A stretch of 64,000 nt of DNA from an uncultured Pelagibacteraceae bacterium. Lineage in GTDB: Bacteria; Pseudomonadota; Alphaproteobacteria; Pelagibacterales; Pelagibacteraceae. Below, piece after piece: positions 1 to 9,378 of this stretch. Both the position numbers and the translations under genes were made by a program. The stretch's first letter is position 1. Every line of letters begins with the position of its first letter. Location of the stretch: assembly GCA_902564265.1 (NCBI GenBank), contig CACFAI010000001.1, positions 117,580-181,579 on the forward strand. Direction: 5' to 3'. The notes below the pieces were generated by a model, which was given only the letters and a program-made list of their open reading frames with translations, did not search any database and was not told where the DNA came from.

Positions 1-67
1 CTCTTTCATCGAGATATTCAATAGCTTCTTCATATTTTACTGGTTTTTTTGATATTTTGATCTCCAT
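1..67 (-). CDS. lipB: Lipoate-protein ligase-type octanoyltransferase LipB, N-terminal fragment
   Basis: Only the first 22 codons are inside the window, read on the minus strand from an ATG at 65-67 and running off the left edge. The N-terminus (MEIKISKKPVKYEEAIEYL...) resembles the short lead-in of alphaproteobacterial LipB, where a xxVxYxxAxxxLExR segment comes before the catalytic domain. LipB moves octanoyl groups from acyl carrier protein to lipoyl domains. The gene is divergent from mgtE across 67 bases. So little is visible that the identification is tentative. Confidence 0.45.
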   Translation of the reverse strand, partial: MEIKISKKPVKYEEAIEYLDER

Positions 68-134
68 AAGAATTTAAAAATTGTATTATATTTAATTTGC
101 ATTAATAGTTCTAATAATTTTTATAGGATTTAAA

Positions 135-1514
135 ATGAGCAATTTAAAAAAAAAAATCGATAAAAAAGTAAACTTTGAATTTAATAGAGAATATATCAAA
201 GTAATTGAAGAAAAAATTCAAAAAAATGATGTAAATTTTATTACTAATTCTTTTAGAGAAATGCACCCCGCTGATGCAGCAGACATTATTGAACATCTAA
301 GTCAAGACGATAGAGAAAATCTTATCAAATTAAATAATTTTAAATTAGATCCGGAATTATTCGTTGAATTAAATGAAAACATTCAATCTGAAATTATAAA
401 ATTACTATCGACCGCTTCAATAATATTCATTCTCAAAAACCTAGAGTCTGATGATGCTATAAAGATATTAGAAAATATTGAAGAAAAAAGTAAAAATGAA
501 ATTTTAAGTTCTTTACCTCCTAAAGATAGATTTGCCTTATTAGAAAGTTTAAGTTATCCCGAAGACTCTGCTGCACGTATTATGCAAAGAGAATTTACAG
601 CTATTCCAAGTAATTGGTCCGTCGGACAAACAATTGATTATTTAAGAGAAAATAAAGATCTGCCTGAACAGTTTTTAGAAATTTATATTATCGATAATGA
701 ATTTAAACCTCTTGGAACTGTCCCTTCGTCAAAAGTTTTAAGAACACCTCGTGAAACTAAAATGGTTGAAATTATGCTGGAGTCTCAAGTTATTATTCCA
801 GTTGACATGGACAGAGAAGAAGTCGGAAGACTTTTCGAAAATTACAATCTTAATTCAGCAGCTGTGATTGATAAAACAAAAAAATTAGTTGGTATGATTA
901 CTAGTGACGACATATTAACTGTTCTTAAAGAAGAAGCAGAGGAAGATACTTTAAGGTTAGCTGGTGTTGGTGATGAAGAAATTACTGATGGTGTAATAAA
1001 AAAAACACAAAGACGATTTAATTGGCTCTTACTAAATCTTTTTACGGCCTTTTTAGCAACTTGGGTTATTAGTAAATTTGGTGCAACTATTGAACAAATG
1101 GTTGCTCTAGCCTTTTTAATGCCAATAGTAGCTTCAATGGGTGGTAATGCTGGAATGCAAACGCTGGCTGTAACTATTCGTGGTATAGCTACAAATGATT
1201 TAACAAATAGTAACTTTTTAAAAATTGTTTTAAAAGAATTTAATATTGGAGTTCTAAACGGAATTATTTTTGCAATAATAAGTGCGTTAATAGTTCAACT
1301 TTGGTTTAAAGATTATGTTTTATCCATAATCATTTCTATTTCGATGATATTAAATATGATTGTCGCTGGCTTGTTTGGCATTTTAATTCCGGTGACATTA
1401 AAAAAACTTAATATTGATCCAGCGATAGCATCAAGCGTGTTTGTAACAACTGTTACAGATGTGATTGGTTTTTTATCCTTTTTAGGTATTGGCGCGTATT
1501 TCTTTTACGGTTAA
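135..1514 (+). CDS. mgtE: Magnesium transporter MgtE
   Basis: A 459-residue inner-membrane Mg2+ channel. The parts appear in the family order: an N-terminal helical domain (about residues 15-130, including the MHPADAADIIEHL repeat), two CBS domains (about 135-265, ending near VGMITSDDILTVL) and five membrane helices in the last 170 residues. The family signature MPIVASMGGNAGMQ lies near residue 330 and would line the pore. In characterised MgtE the CBS and N domains sense cytosolic Mg2+ and close the channel. The length is normal. An AGGA motif sits six bases before the ATG. The stop overlaps that of convergent panC by four bases. Confidence 0.95.
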   Translation: MSNLKKKIDKKVNFEFNREYIKVIEEKIQKNDVNFITNSFREMHPADAADIIEHLSQDDRENLIKLNNFKLDPELFVELNENIQSEIIKLLSTASIIFILKNLESDDAIKILENIEEKSKNEILSSLPPKDRFALLESLSYPEDSAARIMQREFTAIPSNWSVGQTIDYLRENKDLPEQFLEIYIIDNEFKPLGTVPSSKVLRTPRETKMVEIMLESQVIIPVDMDREEVGRLFENYNLNSAAVIDKTKKLVGMITSDDILTVLKEEAEEDTLRLAGVGDEEITDGVIKKTQRRFNWLLLNLFTAFLATWVISKFGATIEQMVALAFLMPIVASMGGNAGMQTLAVTIRGIATNDLTNSNFLKIVLKEFNIGVLNGIIFAIISALIVQLWFKDYVLSIIISISMILNMIVAGLFGILIPVTLKKLNIDPAIASSVFVTTVTDVIGFLSFLGIGAYFFYG

Positions 1515-2311
1515 AAATTATCAATTAATCTCACTTTCTTAATATAAAAACATACAAAGAGTTTTAAATTTTTTTTGTTAAAAACTGGACTAAGATTATT
1601 TTTGTTTCTCAATTCTAAATATTCAATTTTAATATTACTATTGCTTTTTATGCTTTGAAGTAAATAAGTTTTTTGAATATTTTTTTTAATATTTTTGAAC
1701 ACATTAATTATCTCTCTCGTAAATTTTTGCGCTATTATAATACTTTTGTTATCAAGTAATTTATTTCTAGATGAGTAGGGTAGTGAACTACTCATTCTAA
1801 TAGTTTTACATAAAACAACTTTTGTTTTAAATCTTTTTTTTACGAAATTTTTGATCAAGAAATATTGTTGAAAATCTTTTTCCCCTAGAAAAATCTTTTT
1901 AACCTTAAGATCTTTTAAAAATTTATTTATAACAGCCAAAACTCCTTCAAAATGTCCTGGTCGATATTTACCGCATAATACCTTGTATTTTTTGTTAATA
2001 CTAATTTTTTTTGGGGTTTTTTTTGAGTAAATTTCTTTTACGTTTGGTATCAGAACATAGTCTACTTTAAGCTTCCTTAAAATTTTTATGTCTTTATCTA
2101 ATGTTCTTGGGTAATTTTTATAATCAGTCTTCCGGTTAAATTGTGACGGATTAATGAATATACTTACTAGGGTTTTGTCACATGTTTTTTGGCAATTCCT
2201 AACTAAACTAATATGTCCTTTATGTAAACTGCCCATTGTTGGGACAAATCCTATACTTGCCTTAAAATTAACTTCTTTATTAAGTTTATTAATACTTTTA
2301 AAAATAATCAT
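1511..2311 (-). CDS. panC: Pantothenate synthetase PanC
   Basis: This enzyme condenses pantoate and beta-alanine, using ATP, into pantothenate, the precursor of coenzyme A. The 266 residues carry the nucleotidyltransferase signature (PTMGSLHKGH with HxGH near the N-terminus), FINPSQF, LGEKDFQQ and an RMSSSLPYSSRN segment that corresponds to the KMSKS-like ATP loop. The C-terminal half is lysine- and asparagine-rich, as usual here. No panB lies next to it. The start ATG is 29 bases from divergent galU, and the 3' end overlaps mgtE tail to tail by four bases. Confidence 0.95.
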   Translation of the reverse strand: MIIFKSINKLNKEVNFKASIGFVPTMGSLHKGHISLVRNCQKTCDKTLVSIFINPSQFNRKTDYKNYPRTLDKDIKILRKLKVDYVLIPNVKEIYSKKTPKKISINKKYKVLCGKYRPGHFEGVLAVINKFLKDLKVKKIFLGEKDFQQYFLIKNFVKKRFKTKVVLCKTIRMSSSLPYSSRNKLLDNKSIIIAQKFTREIINVFKNIKKNIQKTYLLQSIKSNSNIKIEYLELRNKNNLSPVFNKKNLKLFVCFYIKKVRLIDNF

Positions 2312-2327
2312 TTATGGTAATTGAGTT

Positions 2328-2356
2328 AGTATAAGATTTTATGATTAAACAAGCAA
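2328..2356 (-). promoter_or_regulatory. Candidate panC promoter sharing its -10 with galU
   Basis: On the minus strand TTGCTT (2351-2356) and TATACT (2328-2333) are separated by 17 bases. The predicted start is about nine bases before the panC ATG, and the -35 lies inside galU codons 4-6. The same TATA core, read on the plus strand, is TATAAG (2330-2335), five bases before the galU ATG. The -10 sequence is therefore nearly symmetric and could serve both genes. It was found by eye and not tested. Confidence 0.45.
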
Positions 2357-3156
2357 TAATACCTTTGGCTGGTTTAGGCACAAGACTTTTACCTTTAACT
2401 AGCGTTTTTGCAAAAGAATTATTACCTATCAATGGGAAACCCGGAATTCAATATATTTTGGACGAATGTATTGAAGCAGGAATAAAAGAAGTTGTCTTTA
2501 TTATTTCAAAAAAAAAACAAATGATAAAAAATTATTTTTATAATGACAGTTTTTATAAGAAAATTATAAACAAAAAAAAGGATCCAAGAATTATAAAAGA
2601 ATATAAACAAATCTTGAAATATAAAAAAATGATTAAATTTGTGTATCAAAACAAACCCCTTGGGACTGGTGATGCAGTTTTAAAGACAAAAAAATATATT
2701 AAAGATAAATTTTTCTTAATGTTATTACCTGATGACTTAATTATAAAAAAAAATTGCTCTAAATCTATGATCAACATACATAGTCGGTACAAATCTTCTG
2801 TTATGGCAAGTATGAATGTAAATAAAAAAACAGTTTCAAGATGGGGCATATTTAAATTAAGCAAAAGGTTAGATAAGAACAATTATTTAATTAAAGATGT
2901 TGTTGAAAAACCATCTATTGCAAACGCTCCATCAAACAAAGCGGTCATTGGAAGGTATATTTTACCTAAGAAAATATTTTCTAAATTATCAAAACAAAAA
3001 CCAGGAAAAGGTGGTGAAATTCACATTACCGATGCTATTCAATCTTTGATTTACGATAACAATAAGTTTATTGCTCATAATTTTTCAGGCAAATACTTAG
3101 ATTGTGGAAGTATGAATGGTTATATTGAATCTACTTTGGAGATAGCTAAATCATGA
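2341..3156 (+). CDS. galU: UTP-glucose-1-phosphate uridylyltransferase
   Basis: GalU makes UDP-glucose from UTP and glucose 1-phosphate in the cytoplasm. The 271-residue protein opens with the nucleotidyltransferase loop AGLGTRLLPLT followed by AKELLPI, and it has PLGTGDAV, LPDDL and VVEKP motifs typical of bacterial GalU/GtaB. The length is slightly short of the usual 290. The stop codon overlaps the ugd start (ATGA), so the two are translationally coupled and together supply UDP-glucuronate for surface sugars. A TATAAG box ends five bases before the ATG, so the mRNA may have almost no leader. Confidence 0.93.
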   Translation: MIKQAIIPLAGLGTRLLPLTSVFAKELLPINGKPGIQYILDECIEAGIKEVVFIISKKKQMIKNYFYNDSFYKKIINKKKDPRIIKEYKQILKYKKMIKFVYQNKPLGTGDAVLKTKKYIKDKFFLMLLPDDLIIKKNCSKSMINIHSRYKSSVMASMNVNKKTVSRWGIFKLSKRLDKNNYLIKDVVEKPSIANAPSNKAVIGRYILPKKIFSKLSKQKPGKGGEIHITDAIQSLIYDNNKFIAHNFSGKYLDCGSMNGYIESTLEIAKS

Positions 3157-4451
3157 AATTATGTATGATAGGAACTGGCTATGTAGGATTAGTTAGCGGT
3201 GTATGTTTTGCAGATTTAGGTAATGAAGTTATTTGCGTAGATAAAGATTTAAATAAGATTAATTCCCTTAAAAAAGGAAAAGTTCCAATTTATGAACCTG
3301 GACTTTCAGAACTAGTAATTAAAAACTATAGAAATAAGAGATTAAATTTTTCAACAGATTTAAAAAAATCTGTCAAAGAGTCTGACATAATTTTCATTTG
3401 CGTTGGAACGCCTACAAAAAAAGGAGGGAGCTCAGCAGATTTAAGTCAAATCTACAATGTAATTAAAGAAATAAGCACCTCAATTAAAAGTTTTAAAATT
3501 ATTATAACGAAATCAACTGTCCCGGTGACCACAGGTGATGAAATTGAAAAAATTCTTTCAAGAAAAAACAACAAAAAAAAATTTTCAGTAGTCTCAAATC
3601 CAGAATTTTTAAGAGAAGGTGAGGCGATAAGAGATTTTACTTACCCAGATAGAGTTGTGATTGGAACGAATGATAAAAAGGCTGGTAAAATTTTGAAAAA
3701 TCTTTATAGCCCGTTGATTTCTAAAGGAGCGTCATATTTGCAAACATCTAGAAGAGCAGCGGAATTGATCAAATACGCCTCTAACGCTTTCTTAGCTACT
3801 AAAATAACCTTTATTAATGAAATAGCAAATTTGTGCGAAAAAACTGGCATTAATGTAGAAGATATATCGATAGGAATGGGTCTAGATAAAAGAATAGGTA
3901 GCAGATTTCTCAGAGCAGGTCCTGCTTATGGTGGATCTTGTTTTCCAAAAGATACAAAAGCAATTATTTCAACTGCTGACAAATTTAAAACTAACTTATC
4001 AGTAGTAAAATCTGTGATTAAATCTAATGATAATAGATCTAAAATTTTATTAGATCGAATTTATCGAATGTTAAATAAAAAGATAAAGAATAAAAAGATA
4101 ACTTTTTTAGGCGTAACATTTAAAGCAAATACTGATGATATGAGAGACTCCTCAAGTCTTAAAATGATACCGTGGTTATCTAAAAAAGGAGCAATAATAA
4201 AATATTTTGATCCAACAGGTTACAAAAATGAATTTTCAAAACTAAAAAATGTCACCAATAAAGCATCAATTAGAGATGCCGTCCAAAGTGCAGATCTTGT
4301 TATTCTACACACAGAATGGAATGATTTTAAATCAATAAATTTTAAAAACTTAGTTAAAGGTAAAAAGTTTATAATTTTTGATATGAGAAATTTGTATTCC
4401 TCTTCAAAAATCAAGCAGCAAGGTTTTAAGTATTATAGTGTTGGAAAATAA
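3153..4451 (+). CDS. ugd: UDP-glucose 6-dehydrogenase
   Basis: This enzyme oxidises UDP-glucose twice with NAD+ to UDP-glucuronate. The 432 residues start with the Rossmann motif GTGYVGLVSG. The family residues follow: a VGTPTKK loop, STVPVTTG, NPEFLREGEAI, the substrate lysine in ELIKYASNAFLA and the catalytic cysteine in GGSCFPKD near residue 262. The C-terminal UDP-binding domain carries GVTFKANTDDMRDS. It overlaps galU by four bases and ends three bases short of convergent ridA. The product probably feeds polysaccharide synthesis. Confidence 0.95.
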   Translation: MKLCMIGTGYVGLVSGVCFADLGNEVICVDKDLNKINSLKKGKVPIYEPGLSELVIKNYRNKRLNFSTDLKKSVKESDIIFICVGTPTKKGGSSADLSQIYNVIKEISTSIKSFKIIITKSTVPVTTGDEIEKILSRKNNKKKFSVVSNPEFLREGEAIRDFTYPDRVVIGTNDKKAGKILKNLYSPLISKGASYLQTSRRAAELIKYASNAFLATKITFINEIANLCEKTGINVEDISIGMGLDKRIGSRFLRAGPAYGGSCFPKDTKAIISTADKFKTNLSVVKSVIKSNDNRSKILLDRIYRMLNKKIKNKKITFLGVTFKANTDDMRDSSSLKMIPWLSKKGAIIKYFDPTGYKNEFSKLKNVTNKASIRDAVQSADLVILHTEWNDFKSINFKNLVKGKKFIIFDMRNLYSSSKIKQQGFKYYSVGK

Positions 4452-4454
4452 AAT

Positions 4455-4916
4455 TTATTTCAACTCAAAAATTGCATCTACTTCTACTGAAACACCTAAT
4501 GGTAAACTATTTGTACTTATAGCAGCTCTGGTATGCATTCCAGCTTCACCAAATACTGATGCTATTAGATCTGATGCACCATTTAACACTTTCGGTTGAT
4601 CTATAAATTCATCTGTTGAATTAACAAATCCTGTAAGCTTTACACACGATTTAACTTTTGATAAATCATTGCCACAAGCTTTTTTTACTTGCGCAATAAT
4701 ACTTAACGCACATCTTTTAGCTGCATTATAACCTGCATCTGTGTCTAAATCTTTTCCAACTTTCCCTTTGATTAACTGACCAGTTTCATCGATAGAAATT
4801 TGTCCGGATATAAATAACATTTTTCCAGAAACTTTTGTTGCAACATAATTTCCAACAGGTGCTTTTGCCTCAGGAAGATTTATTTTCAATTCCTTTAATT
4901 TATCATCATAACTCAT
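4455..4916 (-). CDS. ridA: RidA/YjgF-family enamine/imine deaminase
   Basis: A 153-residue cytoplasmic protein of the RidA (YjgF/YER057c/UK114) family. Members hydrolyse reactive 2-aminoacrylate released by PLP enzymes, and some subfamilies have other roles. The substrate arginine is present in MHTRAAISTNSLP, followed by the LPxGxxVEVDAIFEL ending. The length and the N-terminal extension fit the RidA_2 (TdcF-like) subgroup common in alphaproteobacteria. The start overlaps the topA stop by four bases (ATGA), so it is the last gene of the ruvX-pyrB-pyrC'-plsY-topA-ridA run. The exact substrate is not known. Confidence 0.85.
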   Translation of the reverse strand: MSYDDKLKELKINLPEAKAPVGNYVATKVSGKMLFISGQISIDETGQLIKGKVGKDLDTDAGYNAAKRCALSIIAQVKKACGNDLSKVKSCVKLTGFVNSTDEFIDQPKVLNGASDLIASVFGEAGMHTRAAISTNSLPLGVSVEVDAIFELK

Positions 4917-7474
4917 TTTGATTTCCTTTTTTTTGATTTTTTAGTTTTATCGTATTCTTTCCGTTTCTCAATCAATATCAAAGCTTCTTCCATTGTCAAT
5001 TCTGTTGGATCCTTTTCTTCAGGTATTGTTGCATTGAGAGATTTATATTTTATGTAAGGCCCATATTGACCCTTCATAACTCTTACAGGTTTTTTGTCTT
5101 CAGGATGTTCACCTAAATCTTTAATCATTGATGAGGACATTCTTCCGGGTTTTGCTTCAGATATTAAAGTTATAGCTCTGTTTAAACCAATTGAAAATAA
5201 TTCATCTACACTTTCAATTCTTGCGGATTTATTTTCACACTTTAAGTATGGTCCAAATCTACCGACGTTTACTGTAATTTCTTTTCCAATATCTGGATGA
5301 GTACCTAAAATTTTAGGTAGGGAGCATAGATATTTTGCTTTTTCTAAATTTATATTTTCTATATCTAACCCTTTAGGAATTGATACATTTTTTAAATTAT
5401 TTTCCTCTTTTTTTGTTTTTCTTTTTTTTGTTTTTACTATTTCATCCTCTAATAATTCGTATTGTAAATAAGGACCAAATCTTCCATTTTTTAAATAAAT
5501 TTCTTTATCATTATCGTTTTTACCAATTAATTTAGGTTCTGCTAAATTTATTTGTTGAGATGCTTTAATTTTTGAAAGTGGCCTTGTAAACTTACATTCT
5601 GGATAGTTAGAACACCCAATAAACGCACCTCCTCTAAAGCTATTTTTCAAACTTAATGTACCATTAGAGCATAACTTGCAGGATCTGTCGATTTTACCAT
5701 CATCATTTGTATAAAATATTAAATTACCCAAGCTTTCATTAAGCATATCCAGAACTTCTCTAGTTCTTATTTCTTTCACAGACGAGACATTTTTATTAAA
5801 ATCTTTCCAGAATTGATCTAGTACACTTAACCAATTTTCTTTTCCTGAAGTTATTTCATCTAATTGATCTTCTAATTTTGCAGTAAAGTCATAATCAACA
5901 TATTTCGTAAAAAGTTTTTCAAGGAATGCGGATAAAAGTTTTCCTCTGTCAGTTGGGAAAAATCTTTTATTAACAATGTCTGCATAACCTCTATTAGATA
6001 TTACCGAAATAATGCTTGCGTATGTAGAGGGTCGACCGATACCTAATTCCTCTAATTTTTTAACTAAACTAGCCTCAGAATATCTTGGAGGTGGTTGAGT
6101 AAAGTGTTGTTCATCTATAAAATCAGATATATTCACTTCTCCTTTTTCTACTTTTGGTAAAATATTTTCATCGTTGTTGTCATCATCTAAATTAATTACC
6201 TTCATAAAACCATCAAACACTATCGTTGAACCCGATGACTTAAAGATATGTTCATTGTTATTTGATTCAATAATAATTGTTTTTCTATCAAATTTTGCTG
6301 GTGTCATTTGTGAAGATAGAGCTCTTGACCAAATCAAGTTGTATAATTTATTTTGATCTGAGCTTAAATACTTTTTCATTTTTTCAGGTGTATTACTTAT
6401 TTCTGTTGGTCTTATAGCCTCATGAGCTTCTTGCGCATTTTTTGCCTTTTTACCCGAGTAATTAATTGGTTGATCAGGTAAATATTCATTACCAAAGTTA
6501 TCACTTATGAAGTTTCTAAAAACTGGCAAAGCTTCTTTAGATATATTGGTACCATCTGTTCGCATGTAAGTGATTAATCCCTTAGTTTCACCTTCAATTT
6601 CAATACCCTGATACAGCCTTTGAGCAATTTGCATTGTTCTTGAGGCACCAAAACCAAGCTTACTTGAAGCTGACTGCTGTAATGTTGAAGTTGTAAAAGG
6701 TCCAGAAGGATTTCTAGAATATATTTTTGATGTAATATCTGTAATTTTATATTTATCGTTTTTTATTTTTTCTATTGCTTGATTAATATCGTTTTTATTT
6801 TTGAAACTAAACTTTTCAATTTTTTTATTTTCAATTTGAAAAATATTTGATGTTATTAAATTTCCATCACTTGTTTTAAAATTTACTTTTAAAGACCAAA
6901 ATTCTTCAGGCTTAAAAATTTCGATTTCATGTTCTCTTTCGGTTAAAAGTCTCAGAGCAACAGATTGTACTCTACCTGCTGATTTAGACCCCGGGAGTTT
7001 AGTCCAAAGTATGGGGGAAATATTAAAACCTACTAAATAATCTAAGGCCCGTCTTGCCATGTAAGCATTTACAAGATCAGATTCTATTTCTCTTGGATTT
7101 TCTATTCCATTTGTGACTGCCTTTTTAGTTATCTCATTAAAAACAACTCTCTCAATTTTTTTGTCCTTGAGTAGTTTTTTTTCATTTAAAAATTCTTTAA
7201 CATGCCATGCAATTGCTTCACCTTCTCTGTCAGGGTCTGTAGCAAGTATTATTTTTTTAGATTCTTTTGCTACATCAGAAATTTCTTTTAAATATTTTTT
7301 AGAAAAACTATCAATTTCCCAAATCATCTTAAATTCATTTTCAGGATCTACTGAGCCATTCTTAGATGGAAGATCTCTAATATGTCCATAACTAGCGAGG
7401 ACTGTATAATCATTTCCTAGATATTTATTTATTGTTTTTGCTTTAGCGGGACTTTCAACAATTACTAGATTCAT
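4913..7474 (-). CDS. topA: DNA topoisomerase I
   Basis: A type IA topoisomerase (853 residues) that relaxes negative supercoils. The N-terminal Toprim domain has IVESPAKAKTI and the ATDPDREGEAIAWH acidic motif. The catalytic tyrosine lies in GLITYMRTDGTNIS near residue 304. A single four-cysteine zinc ribbon follows (CKLC ... CSNYPEC near residues 600-625). The C-terminus has repeated basic modules ending in GRFGPYLK-type motifs and a lysine-rich tail. In many alphaproteobacteria dprA lies between plsY and topA; here plsY is only 36 bases upstream and dprA is absent. Translation appears coupled to ridA. Confidence 0.96.
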   Translation of the reverse strand: MNLVIVESPAKAKTINKYLGNDYTVLASYGHIRDLPSKNGSVDPENEFKMIWEIDSFSKKYLKEISDVAKESKKIILATDPDREGEAIAWHVKEFLNEKKLLKDKKIERVVFNEITKKAVTNGIENPREIESDLVNAYMARRALDYLVGFNISPILWTKLPGSKSAGRVQSVALRLLTEREHEIEIFKPEEFWSLKVNFKTSDGNLITSNIFQIENKKIEKFSFKNKNDINQAIEKIKNDKYKITDITSKIYSRNPSGPFTTSTLQQSASSKLGFGASRTMQIAQRLYQGIEIEGETKGLITYMRTDGTNISKEALPVFRNFISDNFGNEYLPDQPINYSGKKAKNAQEAHEAIRPTEISNTPEKMKKYLSSDQNKLYNLIWSRALSSQMTPAKFDRKTIIIESNNNEHIFKSSGSTIVFDGFMKVINLDDDNNDENILPKVEKGEVNISDFIDEQHFTQPPPRYSEASLVKKLEELGIGRPSTYASIISVISNRGYADIVNKRFFPTDRGKLLSAFLEKLFTKYVDYDFTAKLEDQLDEITSGKENWLSVLDQFWKDFNKNVSSVKEIRTREVLDMLNESLGNLIFYTNDDGKIDRSCKLCSNGTLSLKNSFRGGAFIGCSNYPECKFTRPLSKIKASQQINLAEPKLIGKNDNDKEIYLKNGRFGPYLQYELLEDEIVKTKKRKTKKEENNLKNVSIPKGLDIENINLEKAKYLCSLPKILGTHPDIGKEITVNVGRFGPYLKCENKSARIESVDELFSIGLNRAITLISEAKPGRMSSSMIKDLGEHPEDKKPVRVMKGQYGPYIKYKSLNATIPEEKDPTELTMEEALILIEKRKEYDKTKKSKKRKSK

Positions 7475-7510
7475 GTAAACAAAAAATCATAAATAAGATT
7501 GATAGTCAAA

Positions 7511-8098
7511 TTAATAAATTTTTGATTTAGATTCTGTATTATTTCTCAAGCGTTTTATATTTTCTCTATGTGTGAAAAAAATCAAAATGAACATCATAAA
7601 GTAAAAATAGTAGTCAGAATTAGAATTATAAAAAAACTGAAAAATTGGAATTGTTAAACTTGCAAGAAGAGAACTTAATGATGAAAATTTAAAGAGTATA
7701 AAAATAGAAATCCAGACGACTCCAAAAATTAAAGCAGTAAAAATATCCAAACAACAAAGAATTCCAAGATAAGATGCAACACCTTTACCACCTTTAAATT
7801 TTAACCAAATAGGGAAGACGTGTCCTATAAAAATTGACAATGCAGATATATACAAATAATCGTTCATGAAAAATTTTATATATAAAATTGGAAGAACAGC
7901 TTTTAATATATCGAGAACCAAAGTTGAGTAACCTAAAATTTTGTTACCAGATCTCAATACATTTGTTGCACCAATATTACCAGATCCTATTTCACGGATA
8001 TCTTTTTTTAAAAAAATTTTAGTTAAAAGTAATCCAAAGGGTATGGATCCAAATAAATAACTCACTAGTATAATTAAAAATAACTCAAAATTTAACAT
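7511..8098 (-). CDS. plsY: Glycerol-3-phosphate acyltransferase PlsY
   Basis: An integral membrane acyltransferase that uses acyl phosphate (made by PlsX at 45.1 kb) to acylate glycerol 3-phosphate, the first step of phospholipid synthesis. The 195 residues contain about five membrane helices and the three family motifs: SYLFGSIPFG, GSGNIGATNVLR, and FPIWLKFKGGKGVA with the preceding GHVFP. The start overlaps the pyrC' stop by seven bases. It sits between the pyrimidine genes and topA, an order known from other alphaproteobacteria. Confidence 0.94.
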   Translation of the reverse strand: MLNFELFLIILVSYLFGSIPFGLLLTKIFLKKDIREIGSGNIGATNVLRSGNKILGYSTLVLDILKAVLPILYIKFFMNDYLYISALSIFIGHVFPIWLKFKGGKGVASYLGILCCLDIFTALIFGVVWISIFILFKFSSLSSLLASLTIPIFQFFYNSNSDYYFYFMMFILIFFTHRENIKRLRNNTESKSKIY

Positions 8099-9378
8099 TT
8101 ATATAGTTCTATACCTTTAATATATGTATTAAGCACTTTACCTTGAAGTTTTTTATCTTCTATGCATGTATTTTTAGATTTACTTATCATATTTTCTTTT
8201 TTTACTATCCATGGTTTAAATAAATCAACTATACAAAAGTCAGCATCATTTCCTATAGATAAACTTCCTTTATCTATCTTTAATATTTTTGCAGGATTAC
8301 TTGTTAAACACTGAATTATTTTAGATAGTTTTAAAGACTCATTGTGAAATAACTCTAAGGCGAGGGATAATAAGGTTTCTATACCTGATGCTCCAGTTGC
8401 AGCTTGTGAGAATGTTAATCTTTTTGATTCTTCATCTTCAGGTTTGTGATCTGAAACTATGACTTCAATTAAATCTTGATTAATACCTTTTATTAATGAA
8501 AGTCTATCATCCTCTGTTCGAAGTGGTGGAGAAAGTTTTAAAAAAGTTCTAAAATCTCCAATATCATTTTCGTTAAGTGATAAATTGTTAATAGAAACTC
8601 CTGTTGTAAAGTTTACGTTATCTTTATTATGTTTGATTACTTCCAAAGATTTTGCTGAAGATATTTGTGAAATATGATATCTGCAATTATAATCCTGAAG
8701 TAAACTTAAGTCTCTTTCTACAATTATTTTCTCTGCATAATCTGGTATACCATGTAGACCTAATTTAGTTGCGATAATCCCATCATTAACCTGGCCGTTT
8801 TTTGCTAATTCGAAATCTTCAGCATGTTGTATGATTAATGAGTTCAAATCGTAAGCAGATTTCATTATTCTAGACATTACTCTTGTGTTTTGAATTGTTT
8901 TTATTCCATCTGTGAAACCAATTATTCCTTTTTTTTGTAAAAGGCCGAACTCATTCATATTATTACCTTCAAGATTTTTAGTTAAGGTAGCAGTTGGATA
9001 TATATTTATTTTTGATTTATCTCTTCCTCTCCTTTTTAAAAAATCAACCATGGAAACATTATCAATAACAGGTGAAGTATTTGGCATTGTCACAACAGAT
9101 GTAACCCCACCTGCTAAGGCGGCATTACTTAATGTTTTAAAATTCTCTTTGTACTCAAAGCCTGGCTCCCCAACAAAAACCCTCATATCGATTAAACCGG
9201 GAAATATATATTTTTCTTTGAGATCTATGAATTTTTCACGTGAAGGAATATTATTTTTATTTACTTTTTTTCCTATTGCCTCAATTTTTCCATTCTCATT
9301 AATAATTAAACCACCTAATTCCTCTACAGAATTAGCTGGATCAACTATGTTTGCATTTAAAAAATATTGTTTCTTCAT
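8092..9378 (-). CDS. pyrC: Dihydroorotase-like protein PyrC' (PyrX type), probably without metal-dependent activity
   Basis: A 428-residue amidohydrolase-fold protein of the class I dihydroorotase family. Active members bind zinc through HxH in the sequence PGLIDxHxHxREPG. Here residues 61-73 read [13 protein letters not shown], so both histidines are replaced (R66 and F68). SDHKPED stands where TDHAPH is usual. The same losses are known in PyrC' (PyrX) proteins, which support aspartate carbamoyltransferase but do not catalyse. The four-base overlap with pyrB supports that structural role. A true dihydroorotase would have to lie elsewhere. The family is certain; the loss of activity is inferred. 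Confidence 0.88.
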   Translation of the reverse strand: MKKQYFLNANIVDPANSVEELGGLIINENGKIEAIGKKVNKNNIPSREKFIDLKEKYIFPGLIDMRVFVGEPGFEYKENFKTLSNAALAGGVTSVVTMPNTSPVIDNVSMVDFLKRRGRDKSKINIYPTATLTKNLEGNNMNEFGLLQKKGIIGFTDGIKTIQNTRVMSRIMKSAYDLNSLIIQHAEDFELAKNGQVNDGIIATKLGLHGIPDYAEKIIVERDLSLLQDYNCRYHISQISSAKSLEVIKHNKDNVNFTTGVSINNLSLNENDIGDFRTFLKLSPPLRTEDDRLSLIKGINQDLIEVIVSDHKPEDEESKRLTFSQAATGASGIETLLSLALELFHNESLKLSKIIQCLTSNPAKILKIDKGSLSIGNDADFCIVDLFKPWIVKKENMISKSKNTCIEDKKLQGKVLNTYIKGIELYKC

